Source: Nectonema munidae (taxonomy: Eukaryota > Nematomorpha > Nectonematoida > Nectonematidae). From it: a DNA stretch of 64,000 nucleotides. A program made the position numbers and the translations under genes. This document shows positions 1 through 11,420 of this stretch, piece by piece. How positions within the stretch are numbered: the first letter of the stretch is position 1; each line of letters starts with the position of its first letter. The DNA lies in contig JAUIRK010000858.1 in assembly GCA_030549495.1 (NCBI GenBank), positions 446,501 to 510,500 of the forward strand, read 5' to 3'. The notes under the pieces were generated by a model, which saw only the letters and a list, made by a program, of their open reading frames with translations, searched no databases and was not told the DNA's origin.

Positions 1-224
1 AGATTTGAAGTCCAAAGTATATCATTGGATATCTCTATAGTGGTGAGAAAGTTTCTTTTTTAAAGATCTTGTTGGAAGGAATCATCTCACGTTCAGAATA
101 AGATTGATCTGTTTCCACGATTTATATGCGAGACACACTTTAAATTGACTACGCATTTTGTTGATATTACAGAAGTATTTTTTATAATATATTTATATGT
201 TTGGCACAAGGCTAATTTTTACTC

Positions 225-470
225 TTGAAGAGAGGAGGGGAGGGGTGGCGTTGGACATTGGACCATAGACCCCTCCTAAAATAAAGTGTAGATCGTTTAT
301 ACTTGCTTGCCTTCCAGTTTATTTGAAATAGATATATATATTAGAAATACAGTGTAATACGAATTACCATTTAAAAATGTCCAACTTTTAATAATAATAA
401 CTACCTCGTTATGATGATTATTTTTTATAAGACCCCCACTTCTTAAAATAATTTTCTCAATACGCCAGTG
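225..470. repeat. Small interspersed repeat, copy A (partner at 48155-48379)
   Basis: This segment shares an extended match with 48155-48379: the block around cattggaccatag, the run through tttattag and gtaatacgaat, and the end ttttctcaatacgccagtg. The 48-kb copy has imperfect inverted ends starting CAGT, like a non-autonomous hAT element. This copy keeps the right end but its left end is hard to place. The short minus-strand reading frame inside it is not a gene. Confidence 0.6.
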
Positions 471-596
471 TTTTTGACTATGCCACTTTTGATGAGCCTT
501 AATAAGATTCATAGGATCATGCTCAGTCAGTGTTTTTGTGTATTAAAATGTATCATAAGTGATTCTTGATATTTTATCTTTTATTCCGTGAAATTA

Positions 597-675
597 GGGG
601 CGCACATCCATAAATTATTGCTAAAAGCAAAAATTATTGGTGGAGCGAAATGTTTTTTACCCCCCCCCCCCTGTA
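597..675. repeat. Fragment of the G/C-run small element also found at 2844-3140
   Basis: The string ggggcgcacatcc followed by aaattatt is shared with the left end of the element at 2844-3140. Here the middle is missing and the piece ends in a run of C. Probably an internally deleted copy of the same non-autonomous transposon. Confidence 0.5.
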
Positions 676-757
676 ATCACATTGCTGGGAATTTTTTTAA
701 AAATATTTTTTATTAAATTTTTCAATTGTTTGGTATGAGTAAATTTATCTGTTAAAC

Positions 758-1153
758 CAGGGGTTGGGAACCTTTTTGGCTAAAAGAGCCCAAAAAACAT
801 ATATTTTAAAATCTAATCCTCTGAGAGCCATATATATTTTTAAATACTGATTACAAATAAATGGAAAAAGAAGAACAACAATTTTAGAGTAAAATAACAC
901 TCTGAATTTATTTTAAACAACATTGTTTTATCGAAGTTATTTAAATACGCAAAGTCTGCATCATCATCAGCTTTATCTGTGTCGTCGTGTTTAGTAATGA
1001 TGAAGAAATTAAGAGAGTGTAGAATTGGGAAGAAGGATATGCATTATCGCAATACCTCCCTTTATCCTGAAGGCCACCTAATTTATCTGAGAGCCAGATG
1101 CTGTCATCATAAGAGCCATGTCTGGCTCGCGAGCCATAGGTTCCCGACCACTG
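758..1153. mobile_element. Non-autonomous hAT-type MITE with perfect 8-bp target-site duplication
   Basis: The element begins caggggttgggaacc and ends ggttcccgaccactg, so the ends are imperfect inverted repeats. It is flanked on both sides by tgttaaac (750-757 and 1154-1161), a perfect 8-bp duplication as made by hAT transposases. The interior has repeated gagagcca / gagccat blocks near both ends and no coding capacity. A reading frame inside (979-1164) runs through the terminal repeat and is not a gene. Confidence 0.9.
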
Positions 1154-1164
1154 TGTTAAACTAA

Positions 1165-2495
1165 AACGTCAATTTTTTTAATATTTGAATTACAATAAAT
1201 TTTACACGGAAATATTTCAGTTTTTCTGAATTTTCATTGTAATATTTTTGACTTAGCCAATTTTTTATCTTGTATTTCAAGGCAAAGGTATTACACCAGA
1301 ACTATAATATTTTGTCTTTCATAGCTTTTCTGGTATTCGTTTTAAATCTTTCAAAAAATTTGCGTTACTGTAAAGTACTTTAATTTCTCGAAAACAATTT
1401 GAAGAATTATGGCACCAAAACAAATTCGCGATGATTTAATCTCGGGAATAATCATTTCTAAAATTTTAGATGTTTAGTCTAAAAATTAATTTTTTTACTT
1501 CTTGCAAACTTGATATCGAAATTAGAGTGATTTTTAATTTTATATATGAAAGATTTTAAATGTTATAAAAAAAATTTCATATAAAAAAACTTGAAACTTT
1601 GGAAATTAAGTTCGCCAAAATTTCTTTCTTTACTTTACAGTATATTATTTTCCCATAATCGAAAAATAAAATAGAGCAGCTACTATTGAGAATGGAATTT
1701 GGTGGTACATTTGTAATGATCATTTTATAAGTTTATTTGCCACTTTTTCCAAATTATTTTTATAAAATTTAAAATGTATTTTATCTGCCATTTTAATTTT
1801 GGCTCATTCTTAATTATGCTATTTTACCTTTTACGGAAAAAAATTTCAAGTTGTTCAAAAGTGAACTATGTTCGTAGGATCAGATGATGGGATAAAAATT
1901 TTATATTCTAATCAAGGTGGAATAGAACATATATATTTTAGAACATTTGCTTTATTTAGAATTTTGGCAAGAAAAAAACTGAAGAAACAACTACTCATGG
2001 AAAAAATTCATCTACTGAAGAAGATGAAGATTCGAAAACCTCAACCAGTTTTCAAGATTTCCTTGAAATCAAAAGTAAATTTTTTCCTAAAAATTCACTG
2101 TTTTAAAGGCAAACTTATAAAAATGGCTTTTCCCATCATCATAATTAGCCTTTTTTGTTTATTACTTCGCTACATCTTTTCTCAAATACTTTCCATGATA
2201 TAACGCAATTTAAGGCGTAATTTATTGAGGTGGCATCATATAAAAGTTACCCAATTTTGGAATTGCCATTTTTAATTGACTTTAAAAGGTTAATTCGTCC
2301 ATTTTGTAATTGAAAAACAATAAAACGTATACTTTTACAAAATCATCTTCGAAGTTCAACTAGTTCTTCATAAATGATTTGGTTCAAAGTCTTACGCTTT
2401 TAAATAGGCTAATTAATATTATTAATTAATATGCCTGGTGGTCCAATATGGGTCAATTGACCAATATTATTTGATGCTGTATAAATCAAAGTTCA
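1165..2495. other. AT-rich non-coding stretch
   Basis: I see no gene or structured element. The longest frame (1868-2203, +, 111 codons) has a hydrophobic tail but resembles no family I know and lacks supporting context, so it is treated as chance. Confidence 0.5.
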
Positions 2496-2499
2496 AATA

Positions 2500-3345
2500 A
2501 GGGTGAGTTCCAGATGGATGAAGTGGAAGGAGATGAAAGCAGTTATTATTCATAAAAAGATGCTGATGAGATTGAAAGGAAAAATATATACAAGAATTGT
2601 CCTATCAGTGATGACGTATGGGTCTAATGCTGGAGCATGTATAAGAAGAATGAAAGAAAGTTAGCATTTACAGAGATGAGGATGCTTAGAACAATTATGG
2701 GGAGTAACATTGAAGGACGCGATAAGAAATGAAGAAGTAAGAAGAAGGACAACATTTACGGCACACGTGGTGATACTAGAACCCATCAAATTCTTGTGGT
2801 ATGTCCATGTGTTGAGGAAGATGAAGTAAAGGTATGGGGAGACCAGGGCGCACATCCTCAAAATTATTGGGGGGCGAATTTATTTGCAATTATCAAAATT
2901 ACTGGTTTGGAAATACCACGGGAGACCAAATAGTCAAGCAATCCTTTAAAATAGAGTGTATACAGCGCATACGTAAATTTATGAGACTACTTTATATTTT
3001 TTTACAAAATTGATTAAATTTAAAAACTATACTTTCAGCGAAAATATTTTAATTAAATTTTATATAACACATATACACTAGTTTATAAAAATCCAAAATT
3101 ATTGGGGGGGGGGGCGAATAGGCTTTTCGCCCCGCCCCTCGGTGAGACAAGCATGGGAAGTGCCAGTTATGGAAAAGAGAAGCAGAGGATGTTAGCTAAA
3201 AAGTTGGAAAGACACTTTGAAAGAGAGACTGGATGAATTAGGGCTCAAAGAAGAGAATGTTCAAGATCGAAAGAAATGGAGACAATGGATCATGGCCATC
3301 GACCCCTAACTTGGGGGACAAAATCTAGGCAAAGAAGAAGAAGTG
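2500..3345 (+). mobile_element. 3' end of a LINE (non-LTR retrotransposon), frameshifted and split
   Basis: Translated in shifting frames the plus strand reads like the C-terminal part of invertebrate LINE polyproteins: a block near 2610-2650 that includes MTYG, a block ending EMRMLRTIMG near 2690, NEEVRRRT near 2740, then MEKRSRG near 3175, and finally a lysine/tryptophan-rich tail with DRKKWRQ before a stop at about 3310. Stops and frameshifts are frequent and no N-terminal reverse-transcriptase motifs are present, so this is a 5'-truncated dead copy. It ends in a gaagaagaag tail. The element at 2844-3140 interrupts it. Confidence 0.7.
2844..3140. mobile_element. Small non-autonomous element nested in the LINE fragment
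   Basis: The 297-bp segment starts cagggcgcacatcc and ends cgccccgcccctc, giving imperfect inverted ends. It is flanked by ggggagac (2836-2843) and ggtgagac (3141-3148), 7 of 8 matching, which suggests an 8-bp hAT-type duplication. LINE coding similarity stops at its left edge and resumes at its right edge. It carries long G runs and no ORF. Confidence 0.7.
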
Positions 3346-4403
3346 TGTATAAATCCAATTATCTTCACTGAAACTGCATCAAATAGCATGTGATTTTATA
3401 ATTTTTTTATTTGTTTGTTTGTTTTAATTAGAAAAAAATACCAACTTATAATAGTTATTTAAGTTGGAAATTAGTAACAAAGAATCGAACGTTTAAAAGC
3501 AAAAACCTATCATTTTTGTTTTGTTTTTTATCTGCAGTGTATCAATTGTTCTTTACTTGACAACGAAAACATATATATGTCAAGAATTTAGTAACTTATT
3601 TTTATTGCATGGATATTATAAGTTTGTGAAATCCACGTCTCATATTTTTCAACTCAAAGACATTATTGATTCACATGAAGCATCTATCAAACTTCCTTAA
3701 TATAAAGCTGAAGTGACTTAAAGCTTTCAATTAGCGAGGAAATTAGTTTGCGTTCTTTGATCAAAAAGCTCTTTTTCTCAAAAGATTAAAATCTTTGGAA
3801 AGAATAAGATGCATAATCTATATTAGGGATATGTTGATGTACTTTTCTTCTTTTAAAAAGTTATGAAGGTGTTAATATCCCCCTCTTATCTTCCTTTAAC
3901 ATGAATGAGTATTGAATTGAATTTATTGAAAACAAAGAGAAGCATGTGGTAAGTAACACATTATGTATTGAAATGAACAGTACGTTTCGCAAATAGGGCA
4001 AAGAATGCTGAAACTAAAGAAAGCATAAAGACCATCGAGATGATTTCATAGAATCTGGACATATTGAAAGCAGTTAGTGTGTATGAACAAGCAAAACACG
4101 TCAAAAATCATAGAAGAAACATGATTCTTAATACATATCTTCAATTATTATTTTATTTTAGAATGAAAAAAACACTTTTTTTGTATGTTCATAATTAAAA
4201 AGTCCATAAACAGATGATGTTGGTATAAATGGTAGAGAAATAATTTATAAAAAGAGAACACTATTGAAAGAAGACAGTTGATTTGCTTGCTTGTTAAATA
4301 TTCAATAACAGTTGAGAGGATTGAAGTGAGTTGAACAATCAGGTATTAAATTAAAAAAAAAACAGGCAAAGAAAAAGCTAGAGTATAAGACATATGTATA
4401 TAT
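3346..4403. other. AT-rich non-coding stretch
   Basis: No coding similarity, RNA gene or inverted repeat was recognised here. Confidence 0.5.
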
Positions 4404-5108
4404 TCACATTTGGCCGAAAGACAATTGGCCGACAGACATCTGACCGAATGGACATTTAGCCGACGTACATTTGCCCGAACAGACATTTGACCGAACCGAC
4501 ATTTCACCAAACGGACATTTGACCGAACAGACATTTGACTGAATGGACATTTGATCGAATAAACATTTAGAATAGATTTTAGAATTTAGAATAAACATTT
4601 AGTATAGTTAAAATATTGTTAGTTTTAGTATAGTTAGAATATTGTTAGTCTTAGAGTTGGTGTTAGTACAGTTAGAATATTGTTAGTTTTAACGTTAGTG
4701 TTAGCATAGTTAGTATATTGTTAGTGTTAGTATAGTTAGAATATTGTTAGAGTTAGTTTTAGTATAGTTAGAATATTGTTAGTCTTCGAGTTGGTGTTAG
4801 TATAGTTAGAATATTGTTTTAATGTTTGTGTTACTATGCTAACACTAACGTTAAAACTAACAATATTCTAACTGTACTAACACCAACTCTAAGACTAACA
4901 ATATTCTAACTATACTAAAACTAACAATATTTTAACTATACTAAATGTTTATTCGATCAAATGTCCGTTCGGTCAAATGTCTGTTCGGTCAAATGTCCGT
5001 TTGGTGAAATGTCCGTTCGGTGAAATGTCTGTTCGGCCAAATATACGTCGGCTAAATGTCCATTCGGTCAGAAGTCTGTCGGCCAATTGTCTTTCGGCTA
5101 AATGTCCG
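4404..5108. mobile_element. Foldback transposon with long inverted arms of short repeated motifs
   Basis: The left arm (about 4404-4708) and right arm (about 4836-5108) are reverse complements of each other apart from small indels. The outer part is a run of near-repeats of acatttg-gccgaa / gaccgaa type, and the inner part is built from tagttagaatattgttag units. The 128-bp centre holds additional copies of the inner unit. Arms made of iterated short motifs recall non-autonomous Mutator-like (MULE) and foldback elements. I could not find a clean target-site duplication. Short reading frames rich in Ser, Val and Cys on both strands are by-products of the repeat. Confidence 0.85.
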
Positions 5109-5161
5109 GGTACCACGAAAACTCCTAAAAAAGTCAGTAGTCGTTTAAAAAAAATGAAAAT

Positions 5162-5930
5162 ATGGAGGTGAGACTTGCTGTTATAGAACTGGTCAACTCA
5201 AAAGGTGAGACAATATTCAATAGAATAAAAACTGTGCTGGATCAATATGAACTCTGGCCGTCAATTAAAATGATTGTATCAGACACAACTGTAGCAAATA
5301 CTGGAAGAGGTCTAGGTGCAGTCACACGATTGCAGAAATACTTTGAAGATATTGGACTAAAAACCTGTATTTATTGAATGTCAACATTATATTCTTGATA
5401 CAATACTGAAACATGTTCTAAATGATCATTTTGGTGGATCAACAAGTTCACCAAATTTTAGTTACTCGTTTATTTCAACTATAACACAAGAATATGAGCA
5501 ACTCAAGACTTATTTCAAAAATAGAGGAAAAGCAATGAAGAAAGAAAAACAAGATGGGTGGCGAGATGACATGGCTTTTTTTGATCCTTTAATATCATGC
5601 TATAAAGCTTTCAAAAGTTTAGGAAGCTTCCAAAAAGTGAATTTCCTAACACTTCCTGCTTTAATTAATCCAAGATGGAACTGAAGGGCAATTTATACTT
5701 TACTTGCTTTTGTTTTGCTACCAGAGTTTCAATAGACATCTGAAATAGTATGTGATTTGATGAGTGGTTCATATGCTGACATCTTGTTCTCTGCTCCGTA
5801 TTTCAATCCTACTAATTTTGTCAATCTATCAGAAGCTTGTAAAGAGCATCCAAAAGTCTTGAAGTCATTGAGTAAATGTTGGTGCAGAGAGCTTTCATCT
5901 ATACTGTCATGAAAGTACTTTTATTAAAGA
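5162..5930 (+). pseudogene. Decayed transposase-like gene (possibly hAT superfamily)
   Basis: The first frame contains SDTTVANTGRGLGAV and runs to a stop at 5377. The reading continues in another frame with CQHYILDTILKHVLN, then WRDDMAFFDPLI, LPALINPRWN and a further stretch ending near 5905. The layout (an SDTT-type acidic block, then CQHH-like LD, then a helical region) recalls RNase-H-like hAT-derived proteins common in invertebrate genomes. I assign the superfamily only tentatively. At least two frame changes and internal stops make it non-functional. It begins about 50 bp after the foldback element. Confidence 0.45.
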
Positions 5931-6463
5931 TTGAAGTTAAAATTAATAGTGTGAATATACAAATACAACATCACTTTAACACGACATTGTGGTCCACTGT
6001 TTGAATAAAAGGTCATTTATATAAGGTTGATAATAGCGTTGCAATTTAGATATAGGTTGAAGCAGTGTTTAATTGATCTTCATGCAATGATCAGTACATA
6101 TGCCAACACAGCGTTCAAATATTTGTGCAGAGCGTTCAATTAAAGTGATGCAGGATTTGCTTTCACTTTGTTAATCTACTGAAAAAGTTAATTTGACAAA
6201 CAAACTCATGATATCAAAATATTCTTGGTGTTTCATCAAATAAAAATAAAATTTAAATTAATGTTTTCCCTGATTTTAATTGGTAGTGAGTTCCATACTT
6301 TGATAGCACTTTTAAAAAAACGATGTCTATAAAGGAAAGTGTTGTACGTTTTCATTTTTTTTTTATCATTTTTACATTTTAAATTATATGGTAAAAAAAA
6401 CAAAATTTACAGTAATAGGTTTTTCTAATGATTATCATATTTACACTTGTAGATCTTCTTTGT
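5931..6463. other. Non-coding stretch
   Basis: No gene or recognisable element. Several poly-T/A runs. Confidence 0.4.
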
Positions 6464-6540
6464 CTACACCTTATCCCCACGTTGCGGGTCGGTGACTAAG
6501 ATCCGCTCTCGCCACATCTCTTTGTTAAGTGCATTGTCTT
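6464..6540 (-). mobile_element. LINE open-reading-frame tail
   Basis: The minus strand encodes a short tail containing KEMWRERILVTDP and then a stop at 6464-6466, followed by tagacaaagaagat. This resembles the extreme C terminus of LINE polyproteins and is similar in type to the tail near 3300. Only the last few tens of codons are present. Confidence 0.45.
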
Positions 6541-7018
6541 TTGCTTTTGCACAGCACATGTAAAAAAATAAAAACCTGAAATTTCGGATGAAACCTCTTA
6601 ACTGAACGATCTCACAGAATTAGCCTCTACAGTTCCATAATAGTCTTAGGATAGATTGCATTCACCCTGCGCTTTCGATATATAGATCTAAGTCTTCTCT
6701 CCTTTTTCATAAAAATTATTAACAGATGACAAGAGAGTATTAAATAACAGAGTATAGGTGCATTTAGACAAATCATATTAAAACAATTTACTCAAGAACA
6801 ATTTCCCTAAGATCATTCCACATAGTTATCGCTAAGAATAAGAAAGCAGAATAATGATAAACAGCAATTCAGGATGTACAAGCAATAGCTGGTGACTATT
6901 TTGGGAAGGTGTTTGTTGAAGTTTGTAAGTAGATCTCGTAGACGTTCTTAACGTGTAAATCAGCATAAAATCTTAAATCGATTGATAATGTCTCTTCACA
7001 GGATAACGATTGTGCCAA

Positions 7019-8066
7019 TCAGACCAAAGTTTTGTTTTCTTTAAATAGCGCTTCGCCAATTGTTATACTACAATGTTGATGAACTATAAAGAATATAGAT
7101 TTCTTTAATACCTTTCTAATCCAAGCTGTTAACTCATCTATATTCAGACTCACTCCAAGAAAGGTACAAACAAGATTTAATGGATAAAGGCAGTTATCTG
7201 GATGTATTTAAGTCAAGGAGTGTGCAACCAAATTTAGTAGGATATCTTGCGTTATGTTCATTTGGAGCATAAAAAAGTGAGGGAGAAGTAGAAGTACTGA
7301 TGGCACTCTTTCAGAAAGTCTTATTGAAAGAGAATTGGTAGTAAATGATCGGAGAGAAACTTGTACACGATCGGAAGATGCATTTGATTTAAATGAAATT
7401 GTGAGGAGTGGATCTTGGAATTTAACTCCCCAGGAATCTATTTGATTAAAGATAAATGATGCACTTGTAATATTCATGGTGTAGGAATACCGAGAAGAAG
7501 AAGTATTTGAGTTTTAATCTATAAATCACTTGCGCCTTGAGATAAGTTACAGGTAGGGTTTATGGCTTTTAAACAATTCCGTTTCTTAAAAGATTCGAGA
7601 TAAAAAGGATCCGAGGACTATACCAGTGAATTCTCATTTCAGAGCAATAATGGATAACTTCATGGACAACTTGGCAAACCGACGATTAATACCGAAGAGA
7701 CGAAACTTGCACACGAAGTCAATATTCGCACAATAGAATTAGAATAAATAGTTGAGGAGATTCCGAAAGGGAAGAACAATTGAGTGAAAGAGAGTGCAGG
7801 AAGAGATTTACTCTGAGGCAGTACAGGGTCTTGCGATTTTTCTATAGTTGCAGGAGTATCTATGATCGTTAAGGGTTTGCAATCAGATACAGTAATTGAC
7901 TCACTCTTGACCTAAACCAACTAATAACTATCGAGTCACTTGGCGAAGGAGTTGGAAAGACTCCAAAGTTAGAGAAGAGATTTTTTAATAGATCTGGCTC
8001 ATAATGAGACGGATAGTAGCATAAACTGAAGATTAGATTATCCATATTGCTAACATAGGTCAACAA
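7019..8066 (-). pseudogene. L polymerase remnant, C-terminal part (three frames)
   Basis: Three minus-strand open stretches (8066-7869, 7477-7208 and about 7200-7019) continue the series of L fragments in the same orientation. The first contains MDNLIFSLCYYPSH and the last IDELTAWIRKVLKK before a stop at 7019-7021. Their place downstream of the capping-region fragments and their length fit the connector, methyltransferase and C-terminal part of an L protein. No single motif in this part is decisive, and the call rests mainly on continuity. Heavily decayed. Confidence 0.5.
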
Positions 8067-8318
8067 GGATTAGAGAATATGACAGCGAAATACTACTTCA
8101 ATCTTTCATGTAGACAATTGATGACTTCCAAAATTCTTAAATCTCCATAGTGTATATGAGTTAAGGCAGAAAAACATCGAGTATAGTCAATGCTTAGTTT
8201 CTGAATTTAATGAGCATTGCACTATTAAATTGGTAGCTTGAATAATAGATCCTCTGGAGTTTAGTATTACAAAAAGAGCGAAGTACTTCAAGAAGAGTGG
8301 AAGATCGATCATCGAAAA

Positions 8319-9485
8319 TCAGGACACCTCCATAAAGCGCGGTTTTTCAATAAAGTCCGCATCATCGAGCAACTCAGTCTCTAAATGTAAACGAGTTGAT
8401 TTAAGCAAACTGCGCCATTTGAAGGCGAAAAATGCACTCGCTAAATGGGTTGGGTTATAGACTTCTTGATTACCATGAATGAATTTTCGAGTTCGTGCAC
8501 TGAGCTCGTAAAAACGCGGAAATGCAGTTACTCCGGTGTAGCAAGGAGCATCTGAGAGATCAAAAGCTTCAAGAGGTGTCTCCTCTGTGCAATGAGGGCA
8601 ATTAAAATAAATCGAGATAGTTTTTAAGAAATTTGGGTGCTTTGCATTTTGATGGTACGAAGTGAATTGAGAAGGAGAGACTAGTAGCAAATATTGTGAT
8701 TGCCCTTCCCCTTAGAGTAAGCAAGTGCGGAATCGGTGGTGATATAGATATGGCTATTGAAACTTAATAAGGTGTTAATTGCACACGTGATTACTCTAAG
8801 AGGATCATTCATCCCGTGAGTAATAGAGCCTACCAATATTCTATCCACAGCTGTGGCTGCTGAATCAATATGCACAGTAGATTTTTCGTAGTATAGTATT
8901 TGAAGCAAATCATCCAGATTTTTATTGTTAGGTTTTAAGCCAATCCATTGACGCATAGTGAGTAAGTCTTTAATGGAAATAATTGAGAAGTCAGTAGTGA
9001 TGAGTGATAATGGCTCAGTTTTTAATTTGAGACGAGTTCTTGATCCTTGATATGGTGGATATGGACCACGAGAGAAAAACGGATTTGATTGGAAAGAAAA
9101 ATCAACCAAGAAAGTTTTTCCGGATCTAAAACTCTAGATACATTTATATTGAGAAGCATTTGCTCACAATACGCTGGCATGAAGACTCCTTCGAGTTCCA
9201 TGTCCCACTTAGTGCGGCGCAAATATTTGAAATTAAGTAACTACATCTTGGGCCTGAGTAGTCGAGCCACAAACTAAAGGTGGGAGAAGCAGGGATTGAA
9301 TGTAGTCGCTTGAGACTCCAAATAAAGTGATTATCATACTGTTTTACAAATGTAATTAATTCAGATGCAGTTAGCGACTGGAATTCGCCATAAAGGACTA
9401 ACCTAACAGAGGATGAGGAGTTAAATTTTGATATGATATTTTCAGTTAAGGCTATATTAGACAAGGTATAAAACTTGTTCGCCAC
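8319..9485 (-). pseudogene. L polymerase remnant, capping (PRNTase-like) region
   Basis: Overlapping minus-strand frames 9485-9144, about 9222-9022, 9109-8681 and 8690-8319 carry consecutive parts of one former reading frame. In 9109-8681 there is a GSRTR element, matching the GxxT motif of the mononegavirus capping domain, and then GSITHGMND where the family normally has a His-Arg pair. The last frame has a CPHC pair followed by a region with NQEVYNP. The frame changes, near 9110-9140 and 8685, are by themselves disabling. Identification as L is from motif order and is fairly firm. Confidence 0.65.
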
Positions 9486-9686
9486 CCTTGGGTGGAATGG
9501 AGTGAGATTTAACAGATCTTTGATTAGAATTAACTCCTTCTGATAAGAATTCTCACTAAATATATTTAGTAAATTTTGATTTTAAATAAGTTCGGGCAGG
9601 TTCTCTTTTATTCTCCCCCTAATTACAAACTCGATACCATCAAGGATAGACAAATTGAGGCAGTAGGGGTCTTTGATAAGTTTAAT

Positions 9687-10300
9687 TTAATGTTTTTCTT
9701 GAGACTTGGTAATGTTAAGCAATGGGAGAATAGAAGTATACAAGGTATGGTAATTTTTCTCACAATATAAGATGAAGGAAACGAAGTTTGTGATAGGATC
9801 CACGATCCCACGGATACTGTATGATGGTAGACGAGTTGTGGCTAAACCACCGAGCTGTTTTGGTAGAGTGAGAATTGAAAGGTGGAACATTGGGTTAGGA
9901 GCGAGAGAATACGGTAATTCCATCAAAGAGAAAATGCTTTATAGTGAATGTGCTATTTGGGGGATTATGTCTACGCTTCCTTGAGACAGGGCATTTGTAT
10001 GGATTGTGCTAATTCTATTGGAGAGCGTGTCGAATAGATCATTTGATCTAAAAAGTAAGCGAGTGGTTTGCTTCAGAGCTTGTGACACTTGACATCCCTT
10101 ATAAAAATAACCTTTTGAGTATTCGAACAGTTGTGTGGAATACCACGTCTCGGTGGATTTAAGAGTTAATCCTATTTTCTCACACACATCACGGAGATGT
10201 TCTATAAAGTTGCTCACCATAATATTCCTTTCTCTCCAATTTTTGTATCCAAGGGCAGGCTAGTTGATAGATGAGATCGCTATTTGGTCATCGCCCGCCT
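9687..10300 (-). pseudogene. L polymerase remnant, motif C and following region
   Basis: Immediately upstream of the frame 10220-9939, the same reading frame carries KAGDDQIAISS (about 10255-10300), in the position of RNA-polymerase motif C, which is GDNQ in most mononegavirus L proteins. A stop follows within a few codons. The frame 10220-9939 continues with LTLKSTETWYS and GYFYKGCQV, and 9926-9687 with LPKQLGGLATTR. The order of these blocks is that of the palm/thumb part of L. Frameshifted between 9939 and 9926. Confidence 0.7.
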
Positions 10301-10770
10301 TAGAAGTTTTTTGCCTCTAGGGACAGGGACGACAGGCAGTGTTCTATAAAAAAAAGAGAGGTTAAGACAGTCAATGCTTTCTGTCGCATCCGTTCTAACC
10401 AATTTGTAGAACAAAATTGGCCAAAGGGATACGACAATACTGTGGCGGGATTAATGGATTGAGGCGGGAAAAATTGGTTTAGGAACAAAATTGGACTTGA
10501 AAGTGTGTGTAGATGACAATTTGAGTACACACGAGTCAGTCCGAATAAGTTATCCAATTCGTTGAAGAGCGGATGGGTCAATTCATGAGACATACTTAGA
10601 CACCACCCACTCCAATCGGAGGATATAAAGAATGACGGTTCATCTTGGGATGGTGCTTGTGAGGAAAAAGGAGAGTTAAGACATCTTGACGAAGCAACAA
10701 AGTCTTTGGTCATGGTCTGGTTATCAAAGAGTAGAAGCAAAGACTTCGACAAATTTGCTTCAGTTGCCAC
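10300..10770 (-). pseudogene. L polymerase remnant, motif A region
   Basis: A 156-codon minus-strand frame includes SSDWSGWCLSM, which fits polymerase motif A (catalytic aspartate followed by hydrophilic/aromatic residues), then FNELDNLFGL, a pattern typical of the stretch following motif A in mononegavirus L proteins. It ends in a stop near 10300, just before the motif C block that lies in another frame, so a frameshift separates them. Confidence 0.7.
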
Positions 10771-11416
10771 CTAGTATAAGCGAAGTTTATAGGTAGACTT
10801 GCAAAAACCACGAGCTTTATTCTTCTTCAACTCCCTCTCTTTGAAAACCAGCACATAAATCTTGTCATTATCTGATAGTTTGTTTGAATTTACACATAAG
10901 CTAATGATGTTGGCACTTTAGCCTCTGATTATAATTCAAGAGAAACATTTTTACAAATTAATTTCTTATGCATCGGGCTATTTTTGTATCCACAATATAA
11001 TTTGGCCTCATAGAATCGAGTAAAAAATTTACCTTGCCATAGGTGAACTTCACCACTGGGAAGGTAAATGCTTTTGTTAATCGATTAAGTTCAAGGAATA
11101 TTTCGCTATCGGAATAATCTTTAGATTCATTTAGCATCGAGGTAAAGAATGAACATTCGCTAAGAGAATCTGACTTAGAGATTATGTTGCCAATAATGAG
11201 AGGCGGGATAAATTTACAGACGTTGGCTATATCTTCTTCATAATGAGGAATGTTTTGGAATCCGCAGCGAATCATATATGAAGTTAATGAAAATAAACTC
11301 TTGTTGCCATATTTAAGAAATAGATCTGAGATTAAACCGTAGAATAATGGTGAGACTGATAAGAATGAGGTGTAGTGACCAGGAATTTTATGGTCTGGAG
11401 ACCTGAGAACACACAA
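10771..11416 (-). pseudogene. L polymerase remnant, N-terminal part
   Basis: The frame 11416-10958 (152 codons) contains a helical region with HYEEDIANVCKF and FTYGKVNFLLDS. After a frame break, the stretch 10957-10780 carries VFKERELKKNKARG, matching the Lys-Glu-Arg-Glu type block II of L proteins. A stop precedes the motif A frame. The start of L is not certain: the frame 11642-11388 overlaps its upstream edge but looks like compositional noise. Confidence 0.65.
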
Positions 11417-11420
11417 ATCC

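Noticed and set aside
1868..2203. 111-codon + strand frame with hydrophobic C terminus
   Set aside because: No family resemblance, AT-driven Phe/Ile/Lys composition, no promoter or splice context.
4346..4598. Cys/Ser/Val-rich small proteins on both strands of the foldback arms
   Set aside because: They translate the tandem motif of the arms and appear mirrored on both strands; not genes.
9022..9984. Plus-strand frames 9089-9277, 9576-9770 and 9772-9984
   Set aside because: Antisense shadows of the fossil L polymerase, whose conserved motifs are on the minus strand.
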